Shown in pieces: positions 11,165 to 22,735 of a DNA stretch of 64,000 bases. The notes beneath the pieces were generated by a model that worked only from the letters and a program-made list of their open reading frames with translations, was not told the DNA's origin and ran no database searches. How positions within the stretch are numbered: position 1 is the stretch's first letter; each line of letters opens with the position of its first letter. The translations under genes were made by a program, and so were the position numbers. This stretch comes from Bactericera cockerelli (Eukaryota; Arthropoda; Insecta; Hemiptera; Triozidae), in contig CM044959.1 of assembly GCA_024516035.1 (NCBI GenBank), positions 14,240,046-14,304,045 of the forward strand, in the 5' to 3' direction.

Positions 11165-11334
11165 GATAATAAATTTCTGCCATTTGCAATCCAGAGGGCA
11201 AAGTAGGTACTCAGAATACTTGAGCAATTTTCTCTCTGGATTACAAGTGACATTTTTTGGAATAAATATGATCGAGCCTTTGGTTTTCCTGTATTTTGTT
11301 TACAAATGTTGCCAACTTTCTTTATAAATAACAA
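11129..11334 (-). pseudogene. Non-LTR RT C-terminal remnant with poly(A)
   Basis: The minus strand reads TGKPKARSYLFQKMSLVIQR and ENCSSILSTYFALW, then runs into a 33-base T run (poly(A) on this strand). Same type as the remnant at 17730 (shared LFQ/IYQ..LAIQRGN..SIL motif). A 5'-truncated LINE copy with its tail preserved. Confidence 0.65.
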
Positions 11335-12029
11335 AATACAAGGATATACAATTATACAGTTAGCACATGTCCGGGCTGATAATAATGATCATGCACTAAT
11401 TAATATTATTGATCAATGCCAAAATAATAATAAACAACAATGGAACTCTGGGCTTCTTAATTATGGACGGCAGAAGTGAGGTCAACTTGTGTTTTTTTTT
11501 CAAGAAACTGCGGCCGCTTAATTTTTTTTATATTCCAAGTTTGTAATTCGAGATTTGGACTCAAGCAGAGATTGTGGCGCAACTTTGTGGATGGAAACAG
11601 AATCCTCGTTATTAATGAGACGAAAACCTGTTAAGAAAAGAATGCTGATAGCACGTTGAATATACTGTGACTTTTTTTTGCACTCTACACGCGATAGAAG
11701 AAGAAGATAGTTTTTAAAATATTAGATACTAAATATTAAATTAACCTATCTATCTTTATTTTACTATCTATAAAACTAGTCAACCAACTCATCTCCCTGG
11801 GGCACACAGCCCACAACTGCCGCCGCATTTCCTCTTTGAATAGTAGGCTTATTTTTTATGATAGATAGAAACTTACTCTACCATCACCTGATTTTTCAAC
11901 TAGCCTTGACCCCAACACGTTCACCAAGCTTTTTGTTTCAGCTCCCAACAAACCCATTGTCTCTACAGCAAAGGGGATGGAAATGTATCCATTGTCTTCC
12001 AATTCAATCTTGTACTATATTAAAGTGGT

Positions 12030-12182
12030 ATAACCGACCTCAGTAGCTTGATCGATAAGCCGGCGGACTTGTAACCTGGAGGTCGGTGGTTCAAGTCCCA
12101 AGTTCAGCAAAGATTGAGAAAAGCTAGTTTGAGTAGTTCTCACGTCACGAAATTGATTAACAATTTAACACAAATATGATAT
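12030..12182 (+). repeat. SINE family A copy
   Basis: Near full length: gaccgacctcagtagcttga, ggcggacttgtaacctggag, gtggttcaagtcccaagttc, tail to aacacaaatatgat. Confidence 0.88.
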
Positions 12183-12239
12183 TTTTTTTTGTTGATAATA
12201 AGACATAAATGTACAGTAGGTACAAATAATGATTACAAA

Positions 12240-12375
12240 GAAATGAAAAAATAGAACCAATACCTATAAAGAATAGAAAGGAAAAAATAGATAAATATGC
12301 ATATATATACACATATGTCTTAACTAGAGGGCGGGGTTATTACCTGTGGCAATCTCTTCCACCCAACAATTTCAT
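12240..12375. repeat. Dispersed family K tail
   Basis: Ends in gggcggggttattacctgtg then gcaatctcttccacccaac. The same tail recurs at 27520, 29612 (reversed) and 48390, and was captured in the exon-7 pseudo-copies. Confidence 0.8.
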
Positions 12376-12834
12376 CTGATTGACATCAAGGATATTCGAT
12401 ACCCGACCTTATTGTTGTGAGTCTGTTATGAAATTAGAAAGTAACCTACCTGGTATAGGTGTTAACGTAATCTGTAAAACAAAGAACCTGGATAATGCCA
12501 CATTAATACCTATTGTAATCTGACACACGCATGATATATGCTCCTGGAATTTCACTTGAGAATTCCAATGACATAATCCAGAAACTAGGCATTCTCTGCC
12601 ACCCAACCTGCCAGAGTGACGACGAGTGGAAAATTTCTCTTATATCCAGAATCGACTGAATTTTTTTTTTCTTTTTTAGTTTTGTTAATCTCAAAAGGGA
12701 TGTCACAATTCCTCTAAACTTACTATTTACAATATTTGGTACACTCACCCAATGCACGGTGATCGTGAACCCAATTTAAACTCTAGCCTCGGGCAATAAA
12801 AATACATGTCTATTATTATTATTTTAGTTAAGAG

Positions 12835-13095
12835 TGTCGTAGACACTGAAGCCGATTGAGTTAGAGCGCATTGCACGCATGGTGACCTGGGTTCGATCCC
12901 CAGCGGGGTAGGGATTTTTCTGCTCTGTACTGGGATGTTCGGAGTCCACTCATACCTCGTGAGGAAAAATGAGCCAAAAATGAGCTGGAAAAATGAGAAT
13001 TAGAGTCAAAAAAATAATACAAGACATTGTAAATTAAAGTTGTAAAGTCCTATGATTCTGCGCTACCCACTGAAATTGTGACATAATGACACAAA
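12835..13095 (+). repeat. tRNA-derived SINE, family D
   Basis: Head actgaagccgattgagttag, B box gggttcgatccccagcgggg, tail with tctgctctgtactgggatgt, catacctcgtgaggaaaaat and gcgctacccactgaaattgt. Confidence 0.88.
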
Positions 13096-13099
13096 GAAA

Positions 13100-14325
13100 A
13101 AGCAAATAATAATATGAGTAAGAGTATCAAGTTAGGTAGCCAATGTAACCGCGGACAAACACTTTGTGAGAAAATTTAGCCGGACGGAAGTTAAGCATGA
13201 GCCCGGGCAAATTATGAATATTATCTTCGGCAAATTGGTGACCAAAAAAGTAGAAATGAATTAGCGTTATGGCCAATGGCCATGCTTTAGTTTAGTGAAC
13301 ACTTATTTCCGTGACGAAACAGAGGAATCAGATAGAAAATGCGAAATACAGGGTGATTCAATTGTGCATTAAACTAGAGGATATATTTTGTACGACTTAC
13401 ACATATGTTTATATTATATCCATTTGGAATTTGGAAAACCGGGCATTTTAAACAATTTATTATTCTTTTGACACCACGACATTTTTTTTTAGTAGATATT
13501 AAAATTTAATGAATCACTACCTATGTACGTTACACCACATTGAACACGAATAGGCTAGTGGAACTTATGTAATTCTGGGGTGATGAAAGACTCCAATTAA
13601 GTGATTGAATTAATGTGACCACATAATAATAAGACTCTGAGGGTTAGGTGTTAGAAAATGCTTTGAGCACAAAAGAGTATTATTATTATTATTATTATTG
13701 ATACAATGCTTCCAGTCCACCCTGTATATTCTAGGTGTAGTGAACGTATTATTATTAGCCATTGTTGGAACGCTAAACACCAATTAGATAGACGTCTCTA
13801 ACAATATTCGCCAATATGATTTATTTTCGTCACAAATATTTCTCCTCACCATGTTGTACTTACATAAAATATTTTTTTAAGTTCATTGTTCATATTCCAT
13901 GTTCATAGATGAAAATACAATGTCTAGTTAAATAATAACATAGATTTTTCTTATTTCTTAAGTAAATATGTAGTTCTGAAGAATTTAGGCGAACATAAAT
14001 TATAATATACCTATGGTTTAATTAAACGTGGGTATGTCTATATCAATGTATATTGTGTACATAGTAAGTAGTAGGTATTCCTACATATATACTATATATA
14101 GTTATCGTCAGGTGGTATATATTTATGTTATGTGAGTACTATTTACCTAGTTACGTGCATCGAAACTGCGCACAAAATAGTTATTTTCGTAGAATAACAT
14201 TAAGACCTAAATTTACATCGCTTCTTTGGGGTTAAGAAAAATTCTTTAGGTAAGTGTCAATAGATAATATGTATCTAATTGTATAATTCATTTGTCTTCA
14301 AATTTCTTAGAAGAGGGAATTTTTC
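13100..14325. other. Gene-free stretch
   Basis: No coding signal. It holds a family B tail fragment (13616-13690), isolated CAGGGTG (13349) and CACCCTG (13721) mariner-like ends that do not form a convincing pair, and an ATT microsatellite near 13678-13700. Confidence 0.5.
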
Positions 14326-14329
14326 ATAA

Positions 14330-14440
14330 CCGTCTAGCGGACTCGTAACTTGGAGGTCGGCGGTTCGAGTCCCAAGTAGGTAATGTGGCTAAAATTTAAT
14401 CTAATTTGAGATTTTTTTGTGATTGTGATTAACACAATAT
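14330..14440 (+). repeat. SINE family A fragment
   Basis: Shows gcggactcgtaacttggagg and tcggcggttcgagtcccaag with a shortened tail. Confidence 0.7.
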
Positions 14441-15555
14441 TTTATGATACCTACCGATACCTACCCTGGACATTATCTTTCATTAATCTTATCACAGTAT
14501 TCATCTTCAGGCAAAAGTAATATACCTAGTGCTTAAAAGAACCAGAATTCCAGAATAACCACGGTCACCCAACCAGGACCTAGCCACTATCGATGATATT
14601 TCAGATTCTGTGCACCATCCATTCCGCCAGACAGAATAAATAGTTTAGGAGTGGCTTTTTATGGTGACATATTATGTATCATTAGGTACACACTTGTACA
14701 TAATAACTGTCAAATTATTTATTTATTATGACTATGTCATAAAATTGTTTGAACATGTAGGTACATAAATTAAATGATGACTGTATACTTGTATAGGTGT
14801 TGGTCAAAAAATCATAGGTAGGTAAGTCCTAGTATTCCTACTAATTATACTTGAACCTTATTATTAGCTAAGCCTATTTTACATACCTAATTAGCGAACG
14901 TTGGGTTTTTTCGCTAATTTTCTGCCTAGCTCGTTAAATTAATGTGTTGGACAACACAGCTGTCTCTATAATGTCACAGATTGTCGCAACCGCACCCACC
15001 CTCATTATAAAAACTCGTCCACAATAAACCACAATTATCTAACCGCAGTTACTGCAAAAATTCTTTCTCTGTGCCCATATAGTTCCCGAAAATAATCGCA
15101 AATCTGCGATAACTTTATTGGCAAACAAGCGCGAGCCCTTTTCGTTATATTTTTCGTAACGAACAATTGAAGAAACACAATGGGAACTAATTATTAGAGA
15201 TTGCTGTAGATATGTTCGTATTTATTTTAAATTGGAGTTTGTGGCACGTGCACTTGTATTTTTTTTATTTTGTAATGTTTTTGTGCCGCTCTGGTGGTGT
15301 TGGTGATGAATTGATGAAAGACCAATTATAACTTTACTATTATTAAATTTATTCTTCATATTTTGTTGTACCTCAGCGAGTCAGTACTCCCTAAAGCACC
15401 TCAATATGTCTAATATTGACTAACAACGAAAAAAATTTCAAGTCTGTGAAATTCTAGTATTCCATTCTGATTCTATAGCGGGATAAGACTGAGAAAAAGA
15501 AGAAGAAGACTATGCTGTAGATGCTAATATAAGTTTCCTCCACTCTAAAATATTT
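14441..15555. other. Gene-free stretch; possible 5' region of the transporter gene
   Basis: No ORF of note. From 14895 to 15190 the sequence is not recognisable as a repeat and is less AT-rich, lying 0.8-1.1 kb before candidate exon A. A promoter or untranslated exon could be here, but no core element is distinctive enough to call. Confidence 0.25.
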
Positions 15556-15559
15556 TTTT

Positions 15560-15648
15560 TTCTCCGTAGTTGAAGGGGGTATTTCTCCTTCATATTAAAC
15601 GATATGATAGAAAAGAGTACATAACAAACATGTTCTTCTACTCACCCA
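15560..15648 (-). repeat. Half copy of the 51493-type TIR element
   Basis: Matches the right half of the element at 51493-51870: gggggtatttctccttcata, gatagaaaagagtacat and ttcttctactcacccattca. Confidence 0.7.
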
Positions 15649-15654
15649 TTCAAT

Positions 15655-15806
15655 TATCATATTTGTGTTAATCACTTTCGTGATTTCACAACTACTCAAA
15701 GTACTCAAACTCGCTTTACTATCTCTACGCTGAAACTGGGGCTTGAACCACCGACCTCCAGTTTACAAGTCCGCCGCCTTATCGATGAAGCTACTGAGGT
15801 CGGTTA
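15655..15806 (-). repeat. SINE family A copy
   Basis: Reverse orientation, near full length: tatcatatttgtgttaatca through gaccgacctc complement at 15806. It lies about 155 bases before candidate exon A. Confidence 0.88.
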
Positions 15807-15962
15807 GGTATTGTAGATGATTTTTCTGCAATTTTCTTGCATTTCTAGAATTTTCTTTTGTATTTTCTTTTTTACTAGAATTTCGATTTTCTTTCTTTTC
15901 GATTCTAGAATTTCACAAGCTGCGATTTTCTAATTTTTCTTTGTTATATTCAATGATTTCAG

Positions 15963-16040
15963 GGGCAATCCACTCCGCCCAAGACAGTCGCACAGACCCT
16001 CAGGATGACACGAGACCAAATGCAGCTAGAGGACCATAAG
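15963..16040 (+). CDS. Candidate alternative N-terminal exon A of the transporter
   Basis: The stretch lies between a good acceptor (ttcag ending at 15962) and the donor GTGAGA at 16041. It is 78 bases, open in one frame from end to end, and reads GQSTPPKTVAQTLRMTRDQM then QLEDHK. It ends in phase 0, as does the start of the exon at 21612, so the two could join directly. It has internal Met codons (MTRDQMQ) that could serve as starts. It would form part of the cytosolic N-terminus. No upstream partner exon was recognised. An intronic chance ORF cannot be excluded. Confidence 0.5.
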
Positions 16041-16107
16041 GTGAGAAGATAGTTACTTATTTTATTTTCCTACTGATGGTTGTCTGGGGTCTATAAGTCT
16101 GGCTGGG

Positions 16108-16255
16108 ACACTATAAACAGAGAGTAGACCAGCATTGGCTTGGTTCTGGGGGCCCTTGTCAATTATTAGCCTCCTTGTAAAAGACAGTGGTTGTGCTGAG
16201 TCATTCCTCTACTGTCTGGCTACCATCGTTCACGATGACGCCACCCCATGGTGAC
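16108..16255. repeat. Dispersed family H copy
   Basis: About 130 bases with ccagcattggcttggttctg and ggctaccatcgttcacgatg. Other copies, reversed, lie at 53987 and 61449. Confidence 0.85.
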
Positions 16256-16729
16256 TGATGGTTGACTTATATCCAGTTATCAAACCTTGAACCACTTTTA
16301 CATTGTTGGAACTAGATCTCTGCACCACCTACCACTAATACTTTACCTGGCGAAATTAGAATAGTTACTTAGAAGTCTTAGAAGCCAAATAAAAATAGCT
16401 TAGGATGGGTAATCTGTATACAAAAAAAAATATGAAAAATAAAACAAATGATTTACTATTATTACCTTCCTTCCCTGATATTGTTTTGTAGGTACTTAGA
16501 AAAGTATTCCTTATTTGTAATGAGGGTGTGACTCGGTGAGTTATTCATCGAACCCCATTAAGTTTTATTCTATGAAAAATGAAAAGCTGGATAACATTTT
16601 TCATTTGTTTTTAATTTTCAAAAATCTCATTTTAAATTTTCCCTTCAGCCACATTTCTGAAGATTCATTCATATTTCAAGGCGCTTTACCTTCACATCCA
16701 TGTGGTAGCCCTCTGCCTTTTAATCCGAA

Positions 16730-16893
16730 GACTGAGGTTCAAATTTCGATCGGGACATTAAAAAAAAAGTTAATGGGCCCCATGTCATATCGGAAACGGA
16801 AAAACTCGGTCAGAATTTTCCACTCCGACCGGGATTCGAACCCAAAACCTCCGGGTCAGCAACCAATGCTCTTAACCACTGAGCCACGGAGGA
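16730..16893 (-). repeat. tRNA-derived SINE, family E
   Basis: On the minus strand: cctccgtggctcagtggtta, agagcattggttgctgaccc, a gggttcgaatcccggtcgga B box, and a tail complementary to ggaaacggaaaaactcggtc. Confidence 0.85.
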
Positions 16894-16899
16894 AGACAA

Positions 16900-17725
16900 A
16901 TAAGATTCAGTAAGCAGGTTGGTAATTTATGTTTCTAAAATTTCAATAAATTCTCTGTGACACACAAGGACTATCATTGGCAGAGGATCGCGGAAATTCG
17001 TAGAGCCTAGATCAGGCACAATGTAGCTGCCTATGGGAATGATAACTTCTTAGAATTGTTTTGATAAATAAATAATATATAATGATGTATTTATTATACA
17101 TATACTATCGCTCGAATAAGATTTTAGTAGCCCTTTATGTTAATTATGCGTAGATAAAGTCATAATAAACTGTATCTACACGGTGTCTTAATATGCTATA
17201 TTATTATATGTGCGTTTACCGGGTTAGGTACCTATACGTATGTAAAAATGTAGGTATTACTTTACATACATTTATATAACAATAATATACAATGTACAAG
17301 TACATACACATATGTACATAAAAGTAAAGTTCCACTAGAATGAGACTTGAGGTAGGTATAGGTTTTCTTTGCTTCAGGACTTGACACCTTACATAATTGA
17401 CCATACAAAGTGGATGTTTTAATTTCAACGAGATAAATTTGCAGATAGTTTGTCTATTTGTTTGTGACTCGATAACTTTTTACCGGACAATTACGGACAT
17501 TTTGATGAATTTTTATTATACGTCCATTAGTGGGCTCTCAGCATAGCTTTTGGGTCACCCAACTCGCACGGGGCCGCTTGACAACCCCAACAGAGGGCCG
17601 ATTGATATTTTCATTTTGAAACCCATCAAGTGGGGTATTGAATGAAAGTTCCTGCTGTTCGGATGCTTGATATGACATCTGAAAAAAGAGAACCACTAGT
17701 TGTGTATTGAGGCTTGGAGTGTCGA
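16900..17725. other. Gene-free stretch
   Basis: AT-rich with no recognised repeat. 17540-17640 is GC-richer (caactcgcacggggccgctt) but has no ORF. Confidence 0.5.
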
Positions 17726-17729
17726 ATCT

Positions 17730-17911
17730 AAGAAATGGTTAGACCATTTGGGAAAGAAATTGATTAGAATTACGGGTGATCCCCGTTCCAATCATTTTAT
17801 TTACCAAAAAATTGGTCTAGCCATTCAAAGAGGAAATGCTTCTTGCATCCTCGGCCGGAAGGACGGTCCCTGGGACAAGTTTTGTATATTTAATAAAAAT
17901 AAATAAAACAA
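17730..17911 (+). pseudogene. Non-LTR RT C-terminal remnant
   Basis: The plus strand reads LGKKLIRITGDPRSNHFIYQ and KIGLAIQRGNASCILGRK before a stop. The TG.PR....L.Q.I.LAIQRGNA..ILG pattern is the C-terminal end of a LINE reverse transcriptase widespread in Hemiptera. Only the last about 60 residues remain. Confidence 0.65.
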
Positions 17912-17914
17912 ACT

Positions 17915-18830
17915 TTTCAGGAACGTTTCTTTTTTTATATATAAAAAAAAAATCAATATACCTATAAGTATAATCCATCTAACCAATATATAATCAATAT
18001 ACCTATAGTTATGTATATTAGGTACTCATGAAAGGTTCAGTGCCAATAATTATTCACTTCGTAACAGCCGCATAGCGCGATATAACACCTCGAGAAAATA
18101 CATTTAAGGAACCTGTGATAGTCATGATAGACGTTCCAAGAATCAGGAAGGACTTGTAAGTCCTCACGACAGAACCTTAAGGATGATATGGAACCATCAA
18201 GGACGAGACCTGTGGACTATTCATGCAGACTTGGAATTAATGAGGCAGAGATGAAAGAGGCATACATGCAAGTAGAGGCATACATGAAATGTCTTGAAAA
18301 TAGGTATAACTCTATAAATAATAATAATCGTACTAGTAATGTACCTATGGATATTCAATGAAACCGAGAGTATCGAGACGTTTATATGAATAGGCGGTAC
18401 CTTGTAACAACCTTAAATAGGTATTGTATCTATGTTCAGTGGAAAATTAACAAGAAAAGTCACAATGGACTTGGCTCGTAAAAGATACTTGTTAAAGGAC
18501 AAACATGCTGGGAAATTCTACCGTATGAATCACACATCACACATTATGAAACTAATTCCTAGGTGTATAAAGTTTTCACTTTTAATTCCATTCAAATACA
18601 TATGTGTTGATTCACCAGGCACCGATCTAGGGGGAGCGGGGCCAGCTAGCCGAATAATATCCAGTGGGGCGCCACCCACTCGACGGTTGTTACTCAGATT
18701 TTGCCCCAGAAATCGAAATCCGTCCCTATCATTTAGGACAGATAAATGATCTTGTATTATTTTATCTACAGAAATATAGGTACTTACTCACATAAATATG
18801 TCTATATTAGCATTATTATCTAGTACATTA
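17915..18830. other. Gene-free stretch
   Basis: A 105-aa plus ORF (18432-18749) has no recognisable similarity and no coding character. 18836-18870 is a TTAC microsatellite. Confidence 0.45.
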
Positions 18831-18892
18831 TACATACTTACTTACTTTACTTACTTACTTACTTACTTTCCGAGTCCGTTTCTGTCACCAAA

Positions 18893-19129
18893 TTATATTT
18901 TGTTTTTCCAATAATCTGCAACCTCAATAGCTGCTGTATTTGCCAATACAAGATCCTCTTCCTTACAGGTGAAAATTGCAGTGGGGCAGTTAAGGAGGTG
19001 GTCTTCGTTTTGTATAGATCCGCAGTCACATTTGTCATCATCACTGTAACCCCATCTCACCAAATTCTTCTTACATTTAGAAACTTTAGTGCGAAGGCGG
19101 TTTAAAGTTCGCCATATAGGATATTTCAA
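18893..19129 (-). pseudogene. Non-LTR RT C-terminal zinc-knuckle remnant
   Basis: The minus strand reads TLNRLRTKVSKCKKNLVRWG, then CDCGSIQNEDHLLNCPT. The RLRT....K.NL.RWG....CDCG..Q...HLL.CP pattern is the C-terminal CCHC-like region of Jockey/R1-type LINE polymerases. A truncated fossil antisense to the transporter. Confidence 0.8.
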
Positions 19130-19501
19130 GTTACATCCTTTGGAGATTATACATACCTACTTAGGAAAATAAAAGAGTTAATTAATTAATTATCATGGAA
19201 CAACCTTCCACACGTCATTTTCTTAACACTTCCTTGAGAAGAGATGAAAAGAAAATATTTAAGGATAACTCATCTTTCTCATTGTTCTCAACTCTATATA
19301 TAATAGAAAATAGTTACCTACCTCCTTTACCTACCATCTGTACGTAGTTATTTAATGCAAAATACCTTCTCACTCACTCTCAGATAATAATTTTATGCAT
19401 CAAAATCTTAATACACCTTCCAACTGACGTATTGTTATGCTAAATCAGTCCAGTTTTATTATTATGTTAACCAGGAGACTAATTTATGATTATTCTTCCA
19501 G

Positions 19502-19556
19502 TTTACAATAGATAAAACAAGCTGACCTCTCCAGCTCTACAACAATGAGTGAGTTG
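19502..19556 (+). CDS. Candidate alternative first coding exon B (start codon at 19545)
   Basis: An acceptor (tttatgattattcttccag) ends at 19501 and a donor GTGAGT starts at 19557. The 55-base exon has a 5' untranslated part and then ATG at 19545 in the context ACAACAATGAG, giving MSEL before the donor. The phase is 0, so it joins the 21612 exon in frame to read MSEL-DGYDNP. Two leader exons of equal phase would give isoforms differing only at the N-terminus, as is common in insect SLC36 genes. Transcript evidence is lacking. Confidence 0.55.
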
Positions 19557-19780
19557 GTGAGTATAAGGAGTGTCTCTGTCAGCTTACAGGTATGACAAGA
19601 CAAGGCGTTTTATTACCGGCAGCTGTTTTCTTTAGAGTAATTATAGCATCTTGAAAATATGTCAGGATATTTTATTGTTCACCTACAAGGTCGGGAAAAA
19701 ATGACCCAACTCAGCAAATCAAGTTGTGGAGGATAGAGTAAACTTATTTACCTATCCGTTTATTGGTGTCATTTGAGGCG

Positions 19781-19813
<33 letters not shown>

Positions 19814-19945
19814 TAATTTTTTTTGTAATTTATCCTAACATTACATACCTATGTATTAAAATATGTCAGGTTTATTTTCTTAAATTTTACTTTCTTTAAT
19901 AGAGATGGTTCATTCTTTGTTGTACAATGAAAGTATGTTGAAACC

Positions 19946-20278
19946 TCAATTTCCAATGGCCTCCGTTGTACATGAATAGGTAATAATAATATCTGTTCCA
20001 TTTTTTTCTTCACTTAACACTGATAACATTGTATGGTAAATGGTTAAATGGATTGTCCTTTTGATTTGAACATCTCCTAGATTGGTATGGAACATGTCTT
20101 TTGTTATGCTTTCTTTTTCATCTTGGCTTTCCAAAGTGATTTGACCTTCATTGTTGTAGATGTGACCTCCATACTTGGACAAATAAACAATATTATTGTC
20201 TCCGTAAACAAGCCATTTCACCAACAAACAAGCACGTGTTAGATAGACCACTACACTAGTATAATAATTTGTAAACAA
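19946..20278 (-). pseudogene. Unrecognised 110-aa ORF, faintly lipocalin-like
   Basis: The minus strand encodes WLVYGDNNIVYLSKYGG, then LSEEKNGTDIIITYSCTT near the end. A pattern of VLS......YAI.YSC is common in insect lipocalins, but the GxW motif is not seen, so the assignment is speculative. It lies in an intron of the transporter on the opposite strand. It could be one exon of another gene, a retrocopy fragment or chance. Confidence 0.25.
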
Positions 20279-20394
20279 TAATTCATCTGCTCAATTTGAT
20301 ATTCATGAATTTTATGATGAAAAACAATATAAAAAGGGAGAGAGGGAGGGACAAAAGTGAAGATATAACAACCTGGAGATAGGTTTTCAAACAT

Positions 20395-20592
20395 ATGAAA
20401 TAAGCTCAGTGGCAAGATCCTCCTCTACCATGCGAAACACCCCGGTTGGTGATGAATTTGATTAGGTTGAGTTATATTTTGTGAGGGAGATTTTCCGGTG
20501 CGCTTGTGTTGACGCTGAGCCTTAATGTCACTTTTCTTCCATTAGAGGGGAGGCATACTACGGGACGGACAATCTACAAAACAGACCTTTTT
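20395..20592 (+). repeat. tRNA-derived SINE, family I
   Basis: Head ataagctcagtggcaagatc; tail ttttccggtgcgcttgtgtt, gcatactacgggacggacaa and acaaaacagacc, shared with 46725-46975. Confidence 0.75.
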
Positions 20593-21104
20593 TTTAAAAA
20601 TCTTTTCTTCAAATACCCAACTATTTTCCATTGATTGATTCCATCTTCATACCCAATAATGACTCTCCTCTTCTCCATCGAAAATTCCTGTATTATCTAT
20701 GCACCTAGATTACACTTTAAACTCCATTTCAAAAATATTAGGTATCTATTTCCTGCATTTTTTTATTTTAATTTCATTGCATAAAATATTGTGCCTCCAA
20801 AGTCGCCTCGCGTCTGGAATCCTTGAAACATGCACCGCCAATACCGCCATGCTCTGATTATAATATGCCATTGAGAACATTCAAGATCAATCAATTAATT
20901 GAGCAAACTAATAAATATTATCAGGATATGTCGCGAGATGCAATTTGCGTCCATTAAAAACCATTACACGCGGCTATTATCCTTGATGATGTTATAATGG
21001 GCTGGTGCATTGGGATACGATTGAGGTGGGATCCGGAGTCAAATGATCCTGATGGGTGACTACTGACTACTGAGTAATTTTCTTCTCAACTAAAAGCTGA
21101 CCTC

Positions 21105-21315
21105 CGTGGCTTAGTCATTATACCCTACACCGCGTGGTCGATATACCCTACACCCTCGACCCTGGTACCTACAGCTTGATACAGACAATTTTCGGGACTT
21201 CGTTGTGGCCGCTAACATTCAATGGAGTCTCGAAAATCGTCAATATCAAGCTGTAGGTACACCAGGGTCTAGGGTCGAGGGTATAATAGGCCAGGGTCCT
21301 CGGTGTGGCCGCCTA
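21105..21315. mobile_element. Palindromic MITE, GGCGGCCACAACGAGGACC type
   Basis: The right end is ggtcctcggtgtggccgcct. Long internal complementary arms hold ctacaccctcgaccctggta and its complement. Copies at 33638 and 60636. Confidence 0.75.
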
Positions 21316-21611
21316 CTAAGAGTATTGGCTATGGTTACTATTCTGACCGGATAATTCTGACCAAGTTTTTTCGTTTCCGGAAGCGCATGGATGTAAATTG
21401 AATTTTATTTTAAAATTTTCTTTAAAAGAGATGCATTTATAGATATAGAGCTTCGCCCGTTTTTTATAAGTAGGTATACCTACTAAAAACCCCCATGACA
21501 TTGTATACCTAATACGTCACTGCATAATTCTGAATATTACTTCAACATCAGACAAATCTTTTCCGGTAGGTACTATCTTTACAAAAATCACAAATTTTGT
21601 TTTGCTTCCAG

Positions 21612-21697
21612 GATGGCTATGATAATCCGACGCTACAAGCGGATGTGCCGGTGAACATCCCCCCTCCCTTACCCACCTACAGAGAACCTGCAGACAC
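21612..21697 (+). CDS. Transporter core exon 2 (cytosolic N-terminus)
   Basis: Acceptor gcttccag ends at 21611 and donor GTAAGT starts at 21698. The 86 bases encode DGYDNPTLQADVPVNIPPPL and continue PTYREPAD plus two bases of a Thr codon. The proline-rich hydrophilic stretch fits the cytosolic N-terminal tail. It starts in phase 0 and leaves two bases, which the next exon completes. Confidence 0.85.
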
Positions 21698-21799
21698 GTA
21701 AGTTACCTACCAATCCCCATCTTAAGTCATCTTAGTCAAACTTAAGTCCAACCGAAGATAATATTAATGTGGTGTTTTCCTAGAGTTTTTTTTTTTAAA

Positions 21800-21955
21800 A
21801 AACCGGCCGCCTCAGTATATAGCTTATATTTATAAGGCAACGGACTTTGTAGCTTGGAGGTCGGTGGTTCAAGTCCCGGTTTCAGCGTAGATTTAGAAAA
21901 GCTAGTTTGAGTATTTATGATATAACGAAAGTGATTAACACACATATGATAACAA
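21800..21955 (+). repeat. SINE family A copy
   Basis: Shows cttggaggtcggtggttcaa, gtcccggtttcagcgtagat and a tail to acacacatatgata, in the intron after exon 2. Confidence 0.85.
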
Positions 21956-22265
21956 ACAAACAAAGATGTTGCATATAGTTATATGATATAGTAATTATAT
22001 GTGATAAAGTAGTTATTATATAATTATCATAATAAATAATAAGATGTACCTACGTTAATTCCCATTCATTGTAGACGTTTTAAGCTATAAATCACCAAGT
22101 AGCTTCCAAGAACCAGTTAAATAATCTTCGTCGAGCTGTCTGATATACTGTTTTCTCTTTTGTGCCGACAAGACAAACAGGGAAAATACCGGTAGTTTGT
22201 CCAACTAAGAGCGTCATTCAAATTTATGCGTCTTGATGCAACGTAAAACTGGTACTACTTTAAAA

Positions 22266-22468
22266 AAATCCTTAGTTGAAGGTAACCACCAGACGAGGTT
22301 AATGCTCAAAGCATTTTCTACCACCTAACCCTCAGAGTCTTACGTATATGTGGTCACAAACTCAAATTAATGAGGAAAAATTCATGCACTGGGTGGGATT
22401 CGAACCAAAAGATCCCTACGCTAACTGGAGATTACGGGACTAGCGCGTTAACCACTTGACTAGCAGTG
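22266..22468 (-). repeat. SINE family B copy
   Basis: Full-length reverse copy ending gactagcagtgca 57 bases before the exon-3 acceptor. Family signature: gcactggtagtcaagtggtt, ggttcgaatcccacccagtg, actctgagggttaggtggta, and an ATT-rich 3' end. Confidence 0.9.
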
Positions 22469-22525
22469 CATATTACTTGCGTGAGAACTGGCGGGAGCCT
22501 GAAAAAATGTTTTATTTCGTTTCAG

Positions 22526-22654
22526 GGTGCTCCAATCAAAGCCCAAAACTTCTCCATCTAGTGTCTATGTAGTTGAGACTATCCAGGAGAAGAGAGCAGA
22601 CTTTGACCTCACTTATGACCCGTACCTGAACAGGGATGTCAAACATCCCACCAC
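22526..22654 (+). CDS. Transporter core exon 3 (N-terminal tail up to helix 1)
   Basis: Acceptor tttcgtttcag ends at 22525 and donor GTAAGT starts at 22655. The reading holds KTSPSSVYVVETIQEKRADF then DLTYDPYLNRDVKHPTT. The YDPY...VKHPTT block is the conserved approach to the first membrane helix in insect SLC36 proteins. The last codon is split 2+1 across the intron, and that intron holds the hammerhead ribozyme element. Confidence 0.93.
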
Positions 22655-22735
22655 GTAAGTCTGGCCTTTGTTACCATTATTTGTAAATTTCATTCCTGTA
22701 TGTCTCTTTTTAAAAAAATGATAGAAACCAAAGAC

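Noticed and set aside
13349..13728. Pair of CAGGGTG/CACCCTG ends as a mariner element
   Set aside because: The match does not extend beyond seven bases; single ends of this type also occur at about 2077, 24077 and 47939.
17700..17906. Independent small gene starting MCIEAWSVESKKW
   Set aside because: Its second half is the C-terminal end of a LINE polymerase, and nothing supports a separate start.
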